Assembly (NCBI RefSeq): GCF_024662235.1
Contig: NZ_CP096276.1
Span: 2,170,001 to 2,234,000 of the forward strand
Length of the DNA: 64,000 bases
From: Pimelobacter simplex
GTDB lineage: Bacteria; Actinomycetota; Actinomycetes; Propionibacteriales; Nocardioidaceae
Direction of reading: 5' to 3'
This document shows positions 1-9,320 of this stretch, in pieces. The notes beneath the pieces are model-generated. The model did not search any database, had not been told where the DNA came from, and was given only the letters and a program-made list of their open reading frames with translations. The translations under genes were made by a program, and so were the position numbers. Numbering within the stretch: position 1 is the stretch's first letter; the number at the start of each line of letters is the position of its first letter.

Positions 1-182
1 GCCACGCCGGGTCGATCGCCGACGTCCGCGAGCTGCGCCGTCGCGTCGGGCGTGCTCTCGAGGACCGCGCCTACGGCCTCCTCGACGGAGGGACCGTCGG
101 CCCGTTCGTGTTCGCGATCGGCGAGCCCGAAGAGGACGACGACACCGGCTGGGTCGGCGTCGACCACTGGACCTTCGCCTGA
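1..182 (+). CDS. Partial phage protein, C-terminal end (probable tail completion/terminator protein)
   Basis: The reading frame beginning at base 3 is open from the window edge to a TGA at 180-182, giving about 59 C-terminal residues that end in WTFA. No start is visible. It lies directly before the small pre-tail-tube protein and the tail tube, the position held in prophage B by the tail completion protein at 53918-54394. Identity is inferred from synteny only. It could instead be another head-tail connector. Confidence 0.5.
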   Translation, partial: HAGSIADVRELRRRVGRALEDRAYGLLDGGTVGPFVFAIGEPEEDDDTGWVGVDHWTFA

Positions 183-253
183 CCGAGCCGCCTGTTCCAG
201 GCGCACCCCACCACCTCCACCTGTTCCACCGAGCCCGCGAGGGAGACCCCGTC

Positions 254-673
254 ATGCCCCGAACCACCCCGAAGTCCTCGACGCCGCAGGCCGACCCGGA
301 CGCCACCGACCCGGCGGCCGCCGACTCCACGACCAGCGGCGACCCCGGCACGGAGACCGGCTCCACGCCGCCCGACCCGGCCGCGGACACCCCGCCGGCT
401 CCCGCGCCGTCGGCCGCCAGCGACAAGGACACGAAGGCGCCCCAGCCCGACGAGCACGGCCGGCACCGGGTCCGAGACCTCGACACCGGCCACGAGCTCA
501 CCATCCACGCCGCCGCGCTCCCGCACGGCCGCTACCAGGTCCTCGACCAGCTGGCGTCCGACGAGCTCAGCGGCCAGCCGCTGCCGCCGGTCCACGCCGG
601 CACCCCCGAGTCCCCTGTCGAGCCCACCACCAGCGGCCAGGAGGCCGAGAACAAGGAGAAGCTCGATGCCTGA
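254..673 (+). CDS. Small hydrophilic pre-tail-tube protein
   Basis: 139 residues. The N-terminal half is low-complexity (Pro, Asp, Thr, Ala); a short folded-looking stretch around residues 65-110 contains HRVRDLDTGHEL. The C-terminus is rich in Glu, Ser and Thr. The start ATG is preceded by the same GACCCCGTC seen before the equivalent gene of prophage B (54489-54860). It overlaps the tail tube start by 8 bases, so the two are probably translationally coupled. The function is unknown; position suggests a minor role in tail assembly. Confidence 0.7.
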   Translation: MPRTTPKSSTPQADPDATDPAAADSTTSGDPGTETGSTPPDPAADTPPAPAPSAASDKDTKAPQPDEHGRHRVRDLDTGHELTIHAAALPHGRYQVLDQLASDELSGQPLPPVHAGTPESPVEPTTSGQEAENKEKLDA

Positions 674-1211
674 GCCGCTTCGCACCGCACCGGCCAAGCT
701 GTACGGCCGCCGGAACTGGATCTTCGTCCCCACGATCGCTTCGGCGACCCTGGCGCCCACCGTGGCTGAGGCCTCCGGCGCGTCCTCGCTGGACATCACG
801 AACATCGCGTTCCTCGACGGCGCCCCGAACCCCACCGCGGAGACCGCGCTGGTCGAGATGGAGCGCCGGTTCGGCGACACCCTCGTGTTCGAGGGCATCG
901 GCGAGACGAAGTACAGCGGCGGGGACATCACCTACGCCTTCGACGCCCAGGGCGTCGCGGCGTCCAACCCGGTCAAGCTCTGGGAGAAGTGGCTCAACGT
1001 CTCCGGCACCGTCACGGGCTTCCTGGTCGACCGGATGAACGTCCCCAAGTCGACGGCGATCGCCGCCGGCCAGTTCGTCCACGTCTACCCCGCCGAGATC
1101 GGTCCGTCGATGCCCGGCGGCAAGGGCGAGGGCCCCACTGCCGAGGGCTCCGCGACCTGCAAGTGGGCGGCCACCGCCCAGCCGGCGTTCAAGGTCGCCG
1201 TCCTGGCCTGA
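666..1211 (+). CDS. Phage major tail tube protein
   Basis: 181 residues, a usual length for siphovirus tail tube subunits. It is rich in beta-prone stretches and Gly/Thr, with no membrane segment. It sits immediately upstream of the chaperone pair with the -1 frameshift and the tape measure gene, the canonical tail tube position in long-tailed phages. It would polymerise around the tape measure to form the DNA conduit. Sequence similarity to the prophage B tail tube (54865-55386) is not obvious by eye, so the call rests mainly on position, length and composition. Confidence 0.75.
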   Translation: MPEPLRTAPAKLYGRRNWIFVPTIASATLAPTVAEASGASSLDITNIAFLDGAPNPTAETALVEMERRFGDTLVFEGIGETKYSGGDITYAFDAQGVAASNPVKLWEKWLNVSGTVTGFLVDRMNVPKSTAIAAGQFVHVYPAEIGPSMPGGKGEGPTAEGSATCKWAATAQPAFKVAVLA

Positions 1212-1219
1212 CCCAGACC

Positions 1220-1256
1220 CGCAGGCGGGGCGGGTTCGACAGCCGCCCCGCCTGCG
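1220..1256 (+). terminator. Strong GC hairpin after tail tube gene (attenuator or terminator)
   Basis: A perfect 14-bp stem (1220-1233 with 1243-1256; left arm CGCAGGCGGGGCGG) closes a 9-base loop in the 101-bp gap between tail tube and chaperone. No clear T-run follows, so it may attenuate transcription or protect the upstream mRNA 3' end. Prophage B has a 13-bp hairpin in the same gap (55402-55437). Confidence 0.6.
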
Positions 1257-1312
1257 TCCACGTCACCTCTGTCGAACCCCGCTGTCGAAACCCTGTCGAG
1301 AGGAACACCACC

Positions 1313-1894
1313 ATGCCCCGCAAGACCATCCCGATCTACGCCGACGGTGACCTCGACCGGCTCACCGAAGCCCGCCAGGCCGTGGCCGTCGCTGAGCGCC
1401 GCGCGCAGGAGGCCCAGGCACACCCGCGCAGGCTCGGCGACAACGTCGACCCCGACGCCGAAGTCACCGCGGCGCAGGCGGCGTACGACAAGCTCATCGA
1501 CGCCGCGGCCGAGAGCGCCGAGGAGTGGATCGTGGACTCCATCGGCCACGAGGACTGGCGTGAGCTCGTCGCCGCTCATCCGGCGCGGAAGGTCCAGGGG
1601 ACCGGCGACGAGGCGGCAGACGTCACCCACCCCGACGACGAGGAGTGGGGCGTCAACGTCGAGACGTTCCCGAAGGCTCTCCTGATGTGGGTCGACCCTG
1701 AGGACGACGAGCACCGGACTGTGCTCAAGGCCGGTGACATCGAGCTTGTCGGCCTGAGTCGTCGGATCAAGCGGCTCTCGATGGGCCAGTTCGAGACCCT
1801 GTGGGTGACGGCGTTCATGCTGAACACCGCGGGTGTCAACGACCCAAAAGCAACGCGGTTCTCGCCCAGCGTGCCGAGGTCCGACGAGACCTGA
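1313..1894 (+). CDS. Tail assembly chaperone (short form, lambda gpG-like)
   Basis: 193 residues, starting at an ATG preceded by GAGAGGAAC. It is acidic and largely helical, with a central DPEDDEH stretch and no transmembrane segment. It lies between tail tube and tape measure, and another frame overlaps its 3' end, as in the G/GT chaperone pairs of siphoviruses. Such chaperones bind the tape measure and recruit tail tube subunits. Most ribosomes should stop at 1894 and make this form; a fraction would slip at 1843-1849 to make the longer product. Confidence 0.85.
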   Translation: MPRKTIPIYADGDLDRLTEARQAVAVAERRAQEAQAHPRRLGDNVDPDAEVTAAQAAYDKLIDAAAESAEEWIVDSIGHEDWRELVAAHPARKVQGTGDEAADVTHPDDEEWGVNVETFPKALLMWVDPEDDEHRTVLKAGDIELVGLSRRIKRLSMGQFETLWVTAFMLNTAGVNDPKATRFSPSVPRSDET

Positions 1895-2325
1895 GGATTG
1901 CTCGTTCGCTGGGCCTGACGTTGGCCCAGTTCGACCGGCTCGGCCCTCGGGAGCGGGACCTCTGGATCCTCGACAACCAACGCCAGAGGACCACCTGCCC
2001 GGACTGCGGCAACCCCATCGCGGAGTGCTCCGACCCGGACCGGTCCTGGTACTCCTACCGGCGCATCTGTTACGCCTCGATGGAGGTCAGGGCCGCCGAA
2101 GACGCGTACGCCGACCTGCATGAGAAGGCGCCGTACCACGACGGCACGTTCACGTCGTGGAACACGAAGCGGACGACCGAGTTCCCGTTCCACCACTCCC
2201 ACGGCGTCAACTTCGGCGTCGCTCGCGAGGACCTCACCCCGTGGGACACGTTCACCACCGAGCGCGACGCGTCACCGATCCCGCCCTCTCCTGGCGGCCA
2301 GCCTGAGGCCGGCGCCGGCGGCTGA
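1313..2325 (+). CDS. Frameshifted tail assembly chaperone (GT-like fusion)
   Basis: Produced by a -1 shift at 1843-1849 from the frame of the short chaperone into the overlapping frame that stays open to 2325. After the slip the product continues PKSNAVLAQR. The extension of about 160 residues carries a zinc-type pair CPDCG and further Cys residues (a second Cys around IAEC and RRIC). The prophage B extension is also Cys-rich (GDCG, CHAC). The second frame has no good ribosome binding site of its own, which favours frameshifting over independent initiation. Confidence 0.8.
1843..1849 (+). promoter_or_regulatory. -1 ribosomal frameshift slippery heptamer CCCAAAA
   Basis: In the short chaperone frame the bases read C CCA AAA, an exact X XXY YYZ slippery heptamer. 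A -1 slip joins the upstream frame to the downstream frame without a stop. It lies about 45 bases before the zero-frame stop at 1894, the usual location in tail chaperone genes. Confidence 0.85.
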
Positions 2326-2399
2326 TCGCCGGGCGCAGGTGCCCGCTCTTCCATCCCGCTCGGCGGATATCCCCGCCCCACCCGCCGAGGAGGTCTGTC

Positions 2400-5300
2400 G
2401 TGGCTGTTCGCCGGGAAGCTGTGCGGCTCGAGGTCGAGGACCACTTCACCCGCGAGATGCTCCAGGCCGCCGCCGCGGCGGAGACCCTCGACCGATCCCT
2501 CAACTCCCTGTCGGGCTCGGCGGTCACGTCCGCCCGGTCGGTCAACAAGACCCAGCGCGACGTCGACGGCCTCGGGAAGACCTCGACCAAGGCGAGCGCC
2601 GGTGTCGGCCGGGTCCGCGGCGAGGTCGACGGCCTCGGCCGGTCGGCCCAGCGGTCGGGCACCAGCATCAACCAGCTGACCGGCCGGCTCCGGATCATCG
2701 CCGACCTCGTGGCAGTCCTCGGCCCCTCGCTGGCGCCGATCGGTGCGGTCGCGATCCCCGGGCTGGCGGGCCTCGCGTCCCAGGCCGGGTTCGCCGTCCT
2801 CGGCCTGGGGTCCCTCATCGTCGCAGCCCAGGGGGTCGGAGACGCCCTCAAGGCCGTCAACACCGCCGCGCTGGAGCCGACCGCGGACAACCTGGAGAAG
2901 GCCCGCGTCGCGATGGCCAAGATCGGACCCGACGCACAGGCGTTCGTCACCCGGTTCCAGGAGATCCGCCCCGTCCTCGGCGACATCCGCGATGCGGCTG
3001 CACGAGGCTGGTTCCCCGGGCTCACCGAGTCGCTGACCTCGCTCGAGCAGATCGCTCCCCAGGTGGCGTACCTCTTCGAGACCATCGGGCGCGTCGGGGG
3101 GAACCTGGTCGCGGAGGGCGCGGCGGCGTTCGCCGGCCCGGGATGGGCCGACTTCCGCAGCTTCGTCGCCCGTGAGGCACCCAGGTCCCTCGACCAGCTC
3201 GGCCGGATCCTGGGCAACGTCGCCAAGGGGCTCGGCGAGCTCTGGATGGCGTTCGGTCCCCTCAACGCGTCGTTCTCGTCGTGGCTGCTGGACGCGGCGC
3301 GGAGCTTCGCGGAGTGGGCCGACGGGCTGACAGCCACCGAGGGATTCCAGGAGTTCGTCGACTACATCCGCACCAACGGCCCGCGGGTCGCCGACACCCT
3401 CGGCGCCGTGGGGAACGCGGTCGTGCAGATCGTCCAGGCCATCGCCCCGCTCGGCGGGCCTTCGCTGAAGATCATCGAGACCTTCGCAGACGCGATCTCG
3501 ACCATCGCCGACAGCGACCTCGGGACACCGATCCTGGCCGGTGTCGCGGCCCTCGCGCTCTACAACCGGTCCCTGCAGGTCACCGCCGCGCTCCAGACGC
3601 GGCTCACCGGTGCATCAGCGGTGGGCGACGCCATGGCGGCGGGCGGGATCTTTGGCGGCACCCGCGCCGGCGTACGACAGGCGCGCGGTGGGCTTGCCGT
3701 GCTCACGGGCGACCTGCGGTCGATGAGCCGCGAGTACGGCAAGGTGTCGCGCGCCCAGTCAGTCATGCTGTCTGGGCTATCGCGGACCTCCTCTGCCGCG
3801 CAGCGCACCTCCAGCACCCTGCGGTCGATGGGGAAGGGCACCGCCCTCGTGGGCGGACTCGCGCTGGCTACCACCGGCGTGGCCGACTCGTTCAAGTTCG
3901 CCAACACCGCCTCCCTGGCCATGATGGGCACCATCGCTGGCCCCTGGGGTGCGGCGGTCGGCGGCGGGATCGGGCTCCTGATCGACCTGGCCAAGGCGGC
4001 AGGCGACAGCAAGGGCGCATTCGAGGAAGCTCTCAAGACCACCACCGCGGCCGCGAGCCTCGGTGACCTCGCGACCGCAGAGGCCGGTCTCGCGGCCGCG
4101 AAGAAGACCCGCGACAAGTACCTCCGCGACGAGAAGTCCTCCCGCTCGCAGACCGTCGGCACCGGCGTTGCCCTCGCCCGCGCGCAGGGGCAGGACATCA
4201 CCACCGCCGACGTCATCAAGGGACCCTCCGGGGAGGCCCAGAAGGCGCAGAAGGACTACGACAAGGCCGCCGAGGCCGTCGAGAACCTCCGCAACAAGAT
4301 GGCCACGGCCGCACTCACCGAGCAGGGCTACACCGCCGACCTGCTGGCCACCGCGAACGCCGCTGGCGTCTCCGCGTCCGAGCTGCTCGCGTCCGTCGCC
4401 GCGATCGAGGCCCGTACCCAGGCCGCGATGGGCGCCTTCAGCGCCGAGACCCGGTGGCGCCAGGCGCTCAAGTCCGCCACCGAGCAGGCCAAGGGCAACA
4501 ACGCGGGGATCAACGGCTCCACCAAGGCCGCGCTGGAGAACCGGTCCGCGCTCGAGCAGCTCGCCGGCGCCTGGGCGAACCAGCGCGACGCGATGGTGCA
4601 GAACGGCGCCTCCGCGGGCGCAGTCGAGCAGAAGTACCGCGGCGCCCGCCGGGCGTTCATCGAGACCGCCACCGCGATGGGCGTCCCGATCCAGCAGGCT
4701 CGACGGCTCGCGAACCAGCTCCTCGCGATCCCCGAGAAGCGTGCTGTGGACGTCACGATCAACGGCGGTCAGCGGGCGATCGACCTGCTGCGGCAGGTCA
4801 AGTCCGAGATGGCCGGCATTAAGGACAAGACGGTCCGGCTCAACTACATGGTCAACCGGCTCAACGGCGCGGCCCTGCAGGCCGGCGGCGGCCGTGACGG
4901 CGACCCGTCCACGCCCTACTGGTCGGGCGGCTACACCGGCGACGGTGGGAAGTACGAGCCCGCCGGCATCGTGCACCGCGGCGAGGTCGTCCTTCCCCGC
5001 GAGATCGTCAAGCGCGACTGGGATCTGCTCGCCAACCGCTACGGCCACCTCCCAGGGTTCGCCGGCGGCGGGATGGTCGGCGGCTGGGGAACCGCCGTCC
5101 CGCCCTGGTCGCCGTTCCCGCCGGCGCTGAACAAGTCGCTGCTCCCGCAGGTCGCGATCGAGGTCGTCGACTTCGGCAAGGGCCTCAAGGGCCTGAACCG
5201 GGCCCTCAAGGCCACGAAGAAGACGCTCGACGACGAGAAGGCAGCCCGCGACGCCATCGTGTCGACGATGGGCACGCTCCGTGACGCCGTGGCCGGGAAG

Positions 5301-5756
5301 ATCACCTCCGACCTCTTCGGCGAGACCGACGTGTGGACCCGCGGCGGGTCGATCGCCGACGCCAACGCACAGCTCGACGCCGACACGGCCCGCGGGAACC
5401 GGCTCAACGCCAACATCGCCGCGCTCAGGGCCAAGGGGCTCACCGGCCCCGCGCTCGACGCGCTTCTCGCGACCGCGGATGAGGAGACCATCGCGAACTT
5501 CGCCGCCGGCACCCGCGCCGAGCTCACCGGCTACCGCACCCGGTACGAGCAGCGCGCCAAGGTCGCATCGACCGCCGGCACCGCGGCCGCGAACGCGGCG
5601 TACGGCCGCGAGAAGGCCGACGCCGATGCCCGGGTGAAGCGGATCGAGAACAAGCTCGACGGGATCGAGAAGGCCATCAAGGCCGAGCACAAGGAAGACC
5701 GCCAGGCCCGCCGGCGAGGTTCTGGCGACTCGGCCCGCAACAGGAAGAGGCCCTGA
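2400..5756 (+). CDS. Tape measure protein
   Basis: 1118 residues from a GTG start with GGAGG upstream. The N-terminal half is helical and Ala/Ser/Thr-rich, with hydrophobic stretches around residues 100-150 and 480-530. The C-terminal part includes EKRAVDVTINGG and the GIVHRGEVVLPREIV motif common near the ends of tape measures. It is homologous along most of its length to the prophage B tape measure (56592-60029); shared motifs include QGVGDALKAVNTAALEPTADN against QGIGDALKAMEKARLEPTAAN and GTPIL-GVAAL. It sets tail length and is released during DNA injection. No lysozyme-like or NlpC/P60 domain is evident. Confidence 0.95.
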   Translation: MAVRREAVRLEVEDHFTREMLQAAAAAETLDRSLNSLSGSAVTSARSVNKTQRDVDGLGKTSTKASAGVGRVRGEVDGLGRSAQRSGTSINQLTGRLRIIADLVAVLGPSLAPIGAVAIPGLAGLASQAGFAVLGLGSLIVAAQGVGDALKAVNTAALEPTADNLEKARVAMAKIGPDAQAFVTRFQEIRPVLGDIRDAAARGWFPGLTESLTSLEQIAPQVAYLFETIGRVGGNLVAEGAAAFAGPGWADFRSFVAREAPRSLDQLGRILGNVAKGLGELWMAFGPLNASFSSWLLDAARSFAEWADGLTATEGFQEFVDYIRTNGPRVADTLGAVGNAVVQIVQAIAPLGGPSLKIIETFADAISTIADSDLGTPILAGVAALALYNRSLQVTAALQTRLTGASAVGDAMAAGGIFGGTRAGVRQARGGLAVLTGDLRSMSREYGKVSRAQSVMLSGLSRTSSAAQRTSSTLRSMGKGTALVGGLALATTGVADSFKFANTASLAMMGTIAGPWGAAVGGGIGLLIDLAKAAGDSKGAFEEALKTTTAAASLGDLATAEAGLAAAKKTRDKYLRDEKSSRSQTVGTGVALARAQGQDITTADVIKGPSGEAQKAQKDYDKAAEAVENLRNKMATAALTEQGYTADLLATANAAGVSASELLASVAAIEARTQAAMGAFSAETRWRQALKSATEQAKGNNAGINGSTKAALENRSALEQLAGAWANQRDAMVQNGASAGAVEQKYRGARRAFIETATAMGVPIQQARRLANQLLAIPEKRAVDVTINGGQRAIDLLRQVKSEMAGIKDKTVRLNYMVNRLNGAALQAGGGRDGDPSTPYWSGGYTGDGGKYEPAGIVHRGEVVLPREIVKRDWDLLANRYGHLPGFAGGGMVGGWGTAVPPWSPFPPALNKSLLPQVAIEVVDFGKGLKGLNRALKATKKTLDDEKAARDAIVSTMGTLRDAVAGKITSDLFGETDVWTRGGSIADANAQLDADTARGNRLNANIAALRAKGLTGPALDALLATADEETIANFAAGTRAELTGYRTRYEQRAKVASTAGTAAANAAYGREKADADARVKRIENKLDGIEKAIKAEHKEDRQARRRGSGDSARNRKRP

Positions 5757-7558
5757 TGAGCCAGCAGTCCGAGATCACCTGGGGAGCGTTGGAGTTCGTG
5801 CACCCCGAGACCGCCCCTCCTGCGGCGGGGTATCTGGTGCAGGCGATGGCGGAGGACAGCCACTTCGACAACCCGAAGGCGCTGGTGCAGGTCGTGAAGT
5901 CGCTGCTGACCGACGGGTCGCTCGCGGTGATCGAGGGATGGGACAACCGCGAGTGCCCGATTCGGCTGCGGATCTCGGCACCGTCGGCGACCGCGGGTCC
6001 GGCGCTGGCAGAGGCCGAGGCGGTGCTGATGGCGCAGCTTCAGGCAGACTCGAAGGCGCCGCTGTTGTGGACTCCTCCTGCGTCCGGATCGGCGACCAAC
6101 GTCTTCGATGTCGTGGCGGCCTCGCTTGAGCGTGACAACTCCCAGGGCTGGGACCTTGAGGAGCAGCTGCGCGAGTACCGGTACTACACCCTCACCCTGA
6201 CCTGCCTTCCGTTCGCGCGGACAGCGAACCGGGTTGTCGTGCCAGCGATCCCTCTGCCGCCGCCGAGCCCCACCACCGTCGACATCGACGCCTGTACTTC
6301 AACCACCGGCTGGTCGGCGCTCAACACGACCGTGGCCACCGCTGGCGGGTACGTCGAAGCCGGGCCGTCCGGGGTCAAGAACGGACGCAGCTACTTCGAC
6401 ATGACCCGCACGGGCTCGGTGTCGATGGGAGCCACCCCCTATCTGCGGGTCACGGCCCAGCTCGTCGACACCGCGACCGCCACGACGCTGCCACTCGCGC
6501 TCAGCGCCACCACCAACACTGGGAGTGCGGCGCTGGTGGCCACCGCGCCGTCATCGCTGGTCTCGGGTGCGACCGACGTCTACTTCCAGCCGGGCGCGAC
6601 GCTGACGCTGATGCGGTTCTACGCCGAGCTGTTGAGCGGCGGCGTCGTGGCCACCGCTCGACTGCGGATCCACCACGTCGCGCGAACCGACACCATCCCC
6701 GGGGCGGGAACCAACCGTCAGCGGTCCCGGGCCGTGACGGTGCGCGGTTCGGCGCGGACGCAGGCAGCGATCCGGCTCTTCGACGCCACCACCCCCACGC
6801 CGGCCGCGCTCGGCACCGACATCCTGGTCCACACCTCGAGCAACACCGACTGGCGTCCTGCACTGCGGCCTTACCGCGTGTCTGGGCCGACGGTCACCGC
6901 GGATGCCACGATGGTCTCGGGAGCCCGCGAGTCACTCTCAGGCAGCCCGTCGACGGTGTACCGAATCCCGGCACGACTGCTCACCGAGGGCACCTACGCG
7001 CTGATGGCACGCGGCAACGTCACCCCGACCGCCGTGGTGGGATGGTCCGCACGCATCGTGTCCGCGGCCGGCGCAACCACAGTGGGTTCCTCAGTGGTGG
7101 TCAGCGGGACGACTACCCCAGCCGGCACCGGTGGCGCCTACCGGATCTTCAACCTCGCCCTGCTCTCGCTCCCGGTCGTGCGAGCCGAAGCCGACCAGAT
7201 GGTCGAGATCAGCATCAACATGACCAGCATCGGCCCCGGTTCCTTGCTCCTGGACGAGGCATGGCTCTTCGGACTCCACGACGGCGTGCTCACCTGGCTA
7301 GGTGACTCCGACTCCCTGACCTGGATCGAGATCCGTTCCCCCGAGCTCGGCGCTGCCCGCCCATCGGTCTACGGAGGCACCGGCACCAAGGGCACCAACC
7401 CGGTCTGCATCGACTGGAAGTGCCTATCGTTCGGCGCCCACCGGTTCACGCCCGGCGCGATGCAGATCTACACGGTGACCTCCACCTCTGTGGCCAGCCA
7501 GTCCGAGATCGAGTTCTACCCCCGCGGCCACTCCCACGTGCAGACGAGCTGGACCTGA
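5756..7558 (+). CDS. Distal tail / minor tail protein
   Basis: 600 residues, starting at an ATG that overlaps the tape measure stop. The first 160 residues match the N-terminus of the prophage B counterpart at 60026-61921 (the ITWGALEF and LTWGSQVF regions, and a shared LPFART/LPFARDT motif). This suits a distal tail (Dit-like) hub domain. The rest is Thr/Ala/Gly-rich beta structure of carbohydrate-binding type, ending in a conserved EIRSPELGA motif shared with prophage B. It is probably baseplate hub plus host-surface contact, inferred from position and architecture. Confidence 0.85.
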   Translation: MSQQSEITWGALEFVHPETAPPAAGYLVQAMAEDSHFDNPKALVQVVKSLLTDGSLAVIEGWDNRECPIRLRISAPSATAGPALAEAEAVLMAQLQADSKAPLLWTPPASGSATNVFDVVAASLERDNSQGWDLEEQLREYRYYTLTLTCLPFARTANRVVVPAIPLPPPSPTTVDIDACTSTTGWSALNTTVATAGGYVEAGPSGVKNGRSYFDMTRTGSVSMGATPYLRVTAQLVDTATATTLPLALSATTNTGSAALVATAPSSLVSGATDVYFQPGATLTLMRFYAELLSGGVVATARLRIHHVARTDTIPGAGTNRQRSRAVTVRGSARTQAAIRLFDATTPTPAALGTDILVHTSSNTDWRPALRPYRVSGPTVTADATMVSGARESLSGSPSTVYRIPARLLTEGTYALMARGNVTPTAVVGWSARIVSAAGATTVGSSVVVSGTTTPAGTGGAYRIFNLALLSLPVVRAEADQMVEISINMTSIGPGSLLLDEAWLFGLHDGVLTWLGDSDSLTWIEIRSPELGAARPSVYGGTGTKGTNPVCIDWKCLSFGAHRFTPGAMQIYTVTSTSVASQSEIEFYPRGHSHVQTSWT

Positions 7559-8946
7559 TGAGCCGCCGGACCACCACGCGCCCCGAGGTCCGCATCACCG
7601 CCAACGGCGCCGCGTTCTGGCTGTCCACGATCGTGCCCTTCACCTGGGGCGAGCTGAAGCACTCGACCCGCACCAACGGCTCCTGGCAGGCGTCTTGGAC
7701 GATCCCCATCGTCCCGAACTGGCGCCACCCCGCCCTCGTCTACGGCGCCGCGGTCGAGATCTTCCTCGGCCCTGTCTGCGTCTGGGCCGGGTCCCTCGAA
7801 GAGCCCAACTGGGACGCCGGCGAGTTCGTCGCCATCGGGGCATGCCGCGACGCCGAGACCAACCCCGGACTCACCTCCCTGGGCGTCGCATCCACCGTCC
7901 CGAACGTCGTGGTCGACGCCGCGATCGCTGACGGTGGCCTCGCAGGCTGGACGCGCGTCGGCGATCTCGGAGCCACCGCTGTCGGCCAAGCCGATGGCAC
8001 CGGCGGCCTGGTGTCGATCTCCTCGATCCTCGACGCCGCCGCACAGGAAGCCGGTGTCGGCACCCGCTGGGTCGTCAACGAGCAGCGTCAGGTCCTCATG
8101 TCCCCAGTCGATGAGACCAAGCCCACCTGGCACGTGATCCCTGGCTCAGGAGTGCTCGGCTCCGCCGCTGAAGAGCGGGTCGACCGCATCTACGTCCGCT
8201 ACATCGACGCCACCACCGGCCGCCGCGCCACCGTCTCCTACCCGACCTCCGGACCAGCGCGGATGAAGAGGACCGCCGACATCACCGACCGCGGCCTCAA
8301 GACCGTGGCCCAGGCCACCGCGATCGCCCAAGACGAGTGGAACAAGCTCCAAGGCCGCTCCGGCTGGACCAACGGGCTGACCCTGACCGCCGGCCAGGTC
8401 ACCACCCCAGGCGGCGCCATCGCCGACCTCGCCCTAGTCAGGGCCGGCGACACCGTCCGCCTCCTCGGCGTACCCGACGCCCGCGGCCTAGCGCAGAACA
8501 CCGACGTCGTACTCGCCGAGACCGACTACGACTGGGCCGACGACCAGCTCCAGGCCAACCCGGTGGGCCGTGCTGCGCGCGACGAAAACTCCGTCCTCGA
8601 GCAGGTCGGAAACCTCGCGGTCGACGCATCGACGAGGGCCAGCGCCGGCAGCGGCATGACGCCCTTCGCCGTCGCGATCGGCGAGGCCATAGTGACCCTC
8701 TCAGCGGCCGCCGTTGGGAACACCGCGATCCTCTTCCCGGCCGGCCGGTTCACCGTGCCACCCAAGGTCCAGGCCACCATCCAAGACGCCCCCGGCGGCT
8801 CACAGACCTTCGTACCGCGCGTCATCAACGCCACCGTCAACGGCGCCTCGGTCTACATCTACACCGGCAACAGCGCCACAGCGACCGCCACCGTCAAGGT
8901 GGCCTGGGAGGCCGTCCAGATGACCTCGACCTCGGCGGTGGGCTGA
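7558..8946 (+). CDS. Minor tail protein (tail hub/tip, Tal-like position)
   Basis: 462 residues from an ATG overlapping the previous stop. It is related to the prophage B protein at 61934-63016: both contain EEPNWDAGEF or DEPDWDAGEF near residues 80-90, VDRIYVRY or TDRVFLRY centrally, and SGWTNG or TGWTNG later. Prophage A has an additional C-terminal domain of about 100 residues (from roughly residue 360) that looks like a beta-rich receptor-binding or tip module and is absent from B. The order after tape measure and Dit suggests a tail-tip component. Confidence 0.8.
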   Translation: MSRRTTTRPEVRITANGAAFWLSTIVPFTWGELKHSTRTNGSWQASWTIPIVPNWRHPALVYGAAVEIFLGPVCVWAGSLEEPNWDAGEFVAIGACRDAETNPGLTSLGVASTVPNVVVDAAIADGGLAGWTRVGDLGATAVGQADGTGGLVSISSILDAAAQEAGVGTRWVVNEQRQVLMSPVDETKPTWHVIPGSGVLGSAAEERVDRIYVRYIDATTGRRATVSYPTSGPARMKRTADITDRGLKTVAQATAIAQDEWNKLQGRSGWTNGLTLTAGQVTTPGGAIADLALVRAGDTVRLLGVPDARGLAQNTDVVLAETDYDWADDQLQANPVGRAARDENSVLEQVGNLAVDASTRASAGSGMTPFAVAIGEAIVTLSAAAVGNTAILFPAGRFTVPPKVQATIQDAPGGSQTFVPRVINATVNGASVYIYTGNSATATATVKVAWEAVQMTSTSAVG

Positions 8947-9320
8947 TGAGCCAGGAGCCCGGTCCCTGGCAGCTCCAGCAGCGCCTCGACGAGCGTCTCG
9001 ACAAGATCGACGTGAACCAGCAGGCCGGGTTCGACCGCCTCGACAAGCGGCTCGACAGGCTGGTCACCACCGAGGCGTTCAACGCCGAGCAACGGCGGGT
9101 GGACGACAAGCTCAAGGACCTGGCCGACGACATCGCGGCCGAGCGCGACGCCCGCCGCATGGCGCTGGTCGACGAGCAGCGCGCCCGTGAGGCTGGCGAC
9201 AAGAGCCAACAGCTCGCCCTCGACAAGCTGATCGCGAACCAGAAGTGGATCCTCGTCACAATCCTCATCCCGATCGCGCTGTTCATCGCCAACCTCGTCA
9301 TCAGCCGGAGCGGATCGTGA
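8946..9320 (+). CDS. Coiled-coil protein with C-terminal membrane anchor
   Basis: 124 residues. Residues 10-95 are charged heptad-like helix ([20 protein letters not shown]); residues 101-118 form one hydrophobic segment ([18 protein letters not shown]). It overlaps its neighbours on both sides. The prophage B counterpart at 63080-63439 has the same layout. It resembles XhlA-type lysis accessory proteins in architecture only, and could help anchor or activate the lysis machinery or be a structural tail accessory. Confidence 0.7.
   Translation: MSQEPGPWQLQQRLDERLDKIDVNQQAGFDRLDKRLDRLVTTEAFNAEQRRVDDKLKDLADDIAAERDARRMALVDEQRAREAGDKSQQLALDKLIANQKWILVTILIPIALFIANLVISRSGS

Noticed and set aside
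1269..1299. Three CTGTCGA direct repeats before the prophage A chaperone
   Set aside because: Only 7 bp with irregular spacing (13 and 11 bp), no equivalent in prophage B and no regulator known to use them; may be chance.
3777..5690. 637-residue minus-strand open frame across the tape measure gene
   Set aside because: Antisense to a clear tape measure protein; Gly/Arg/Val-rich composition typical of GC-rich shadow frames, and no start signal.
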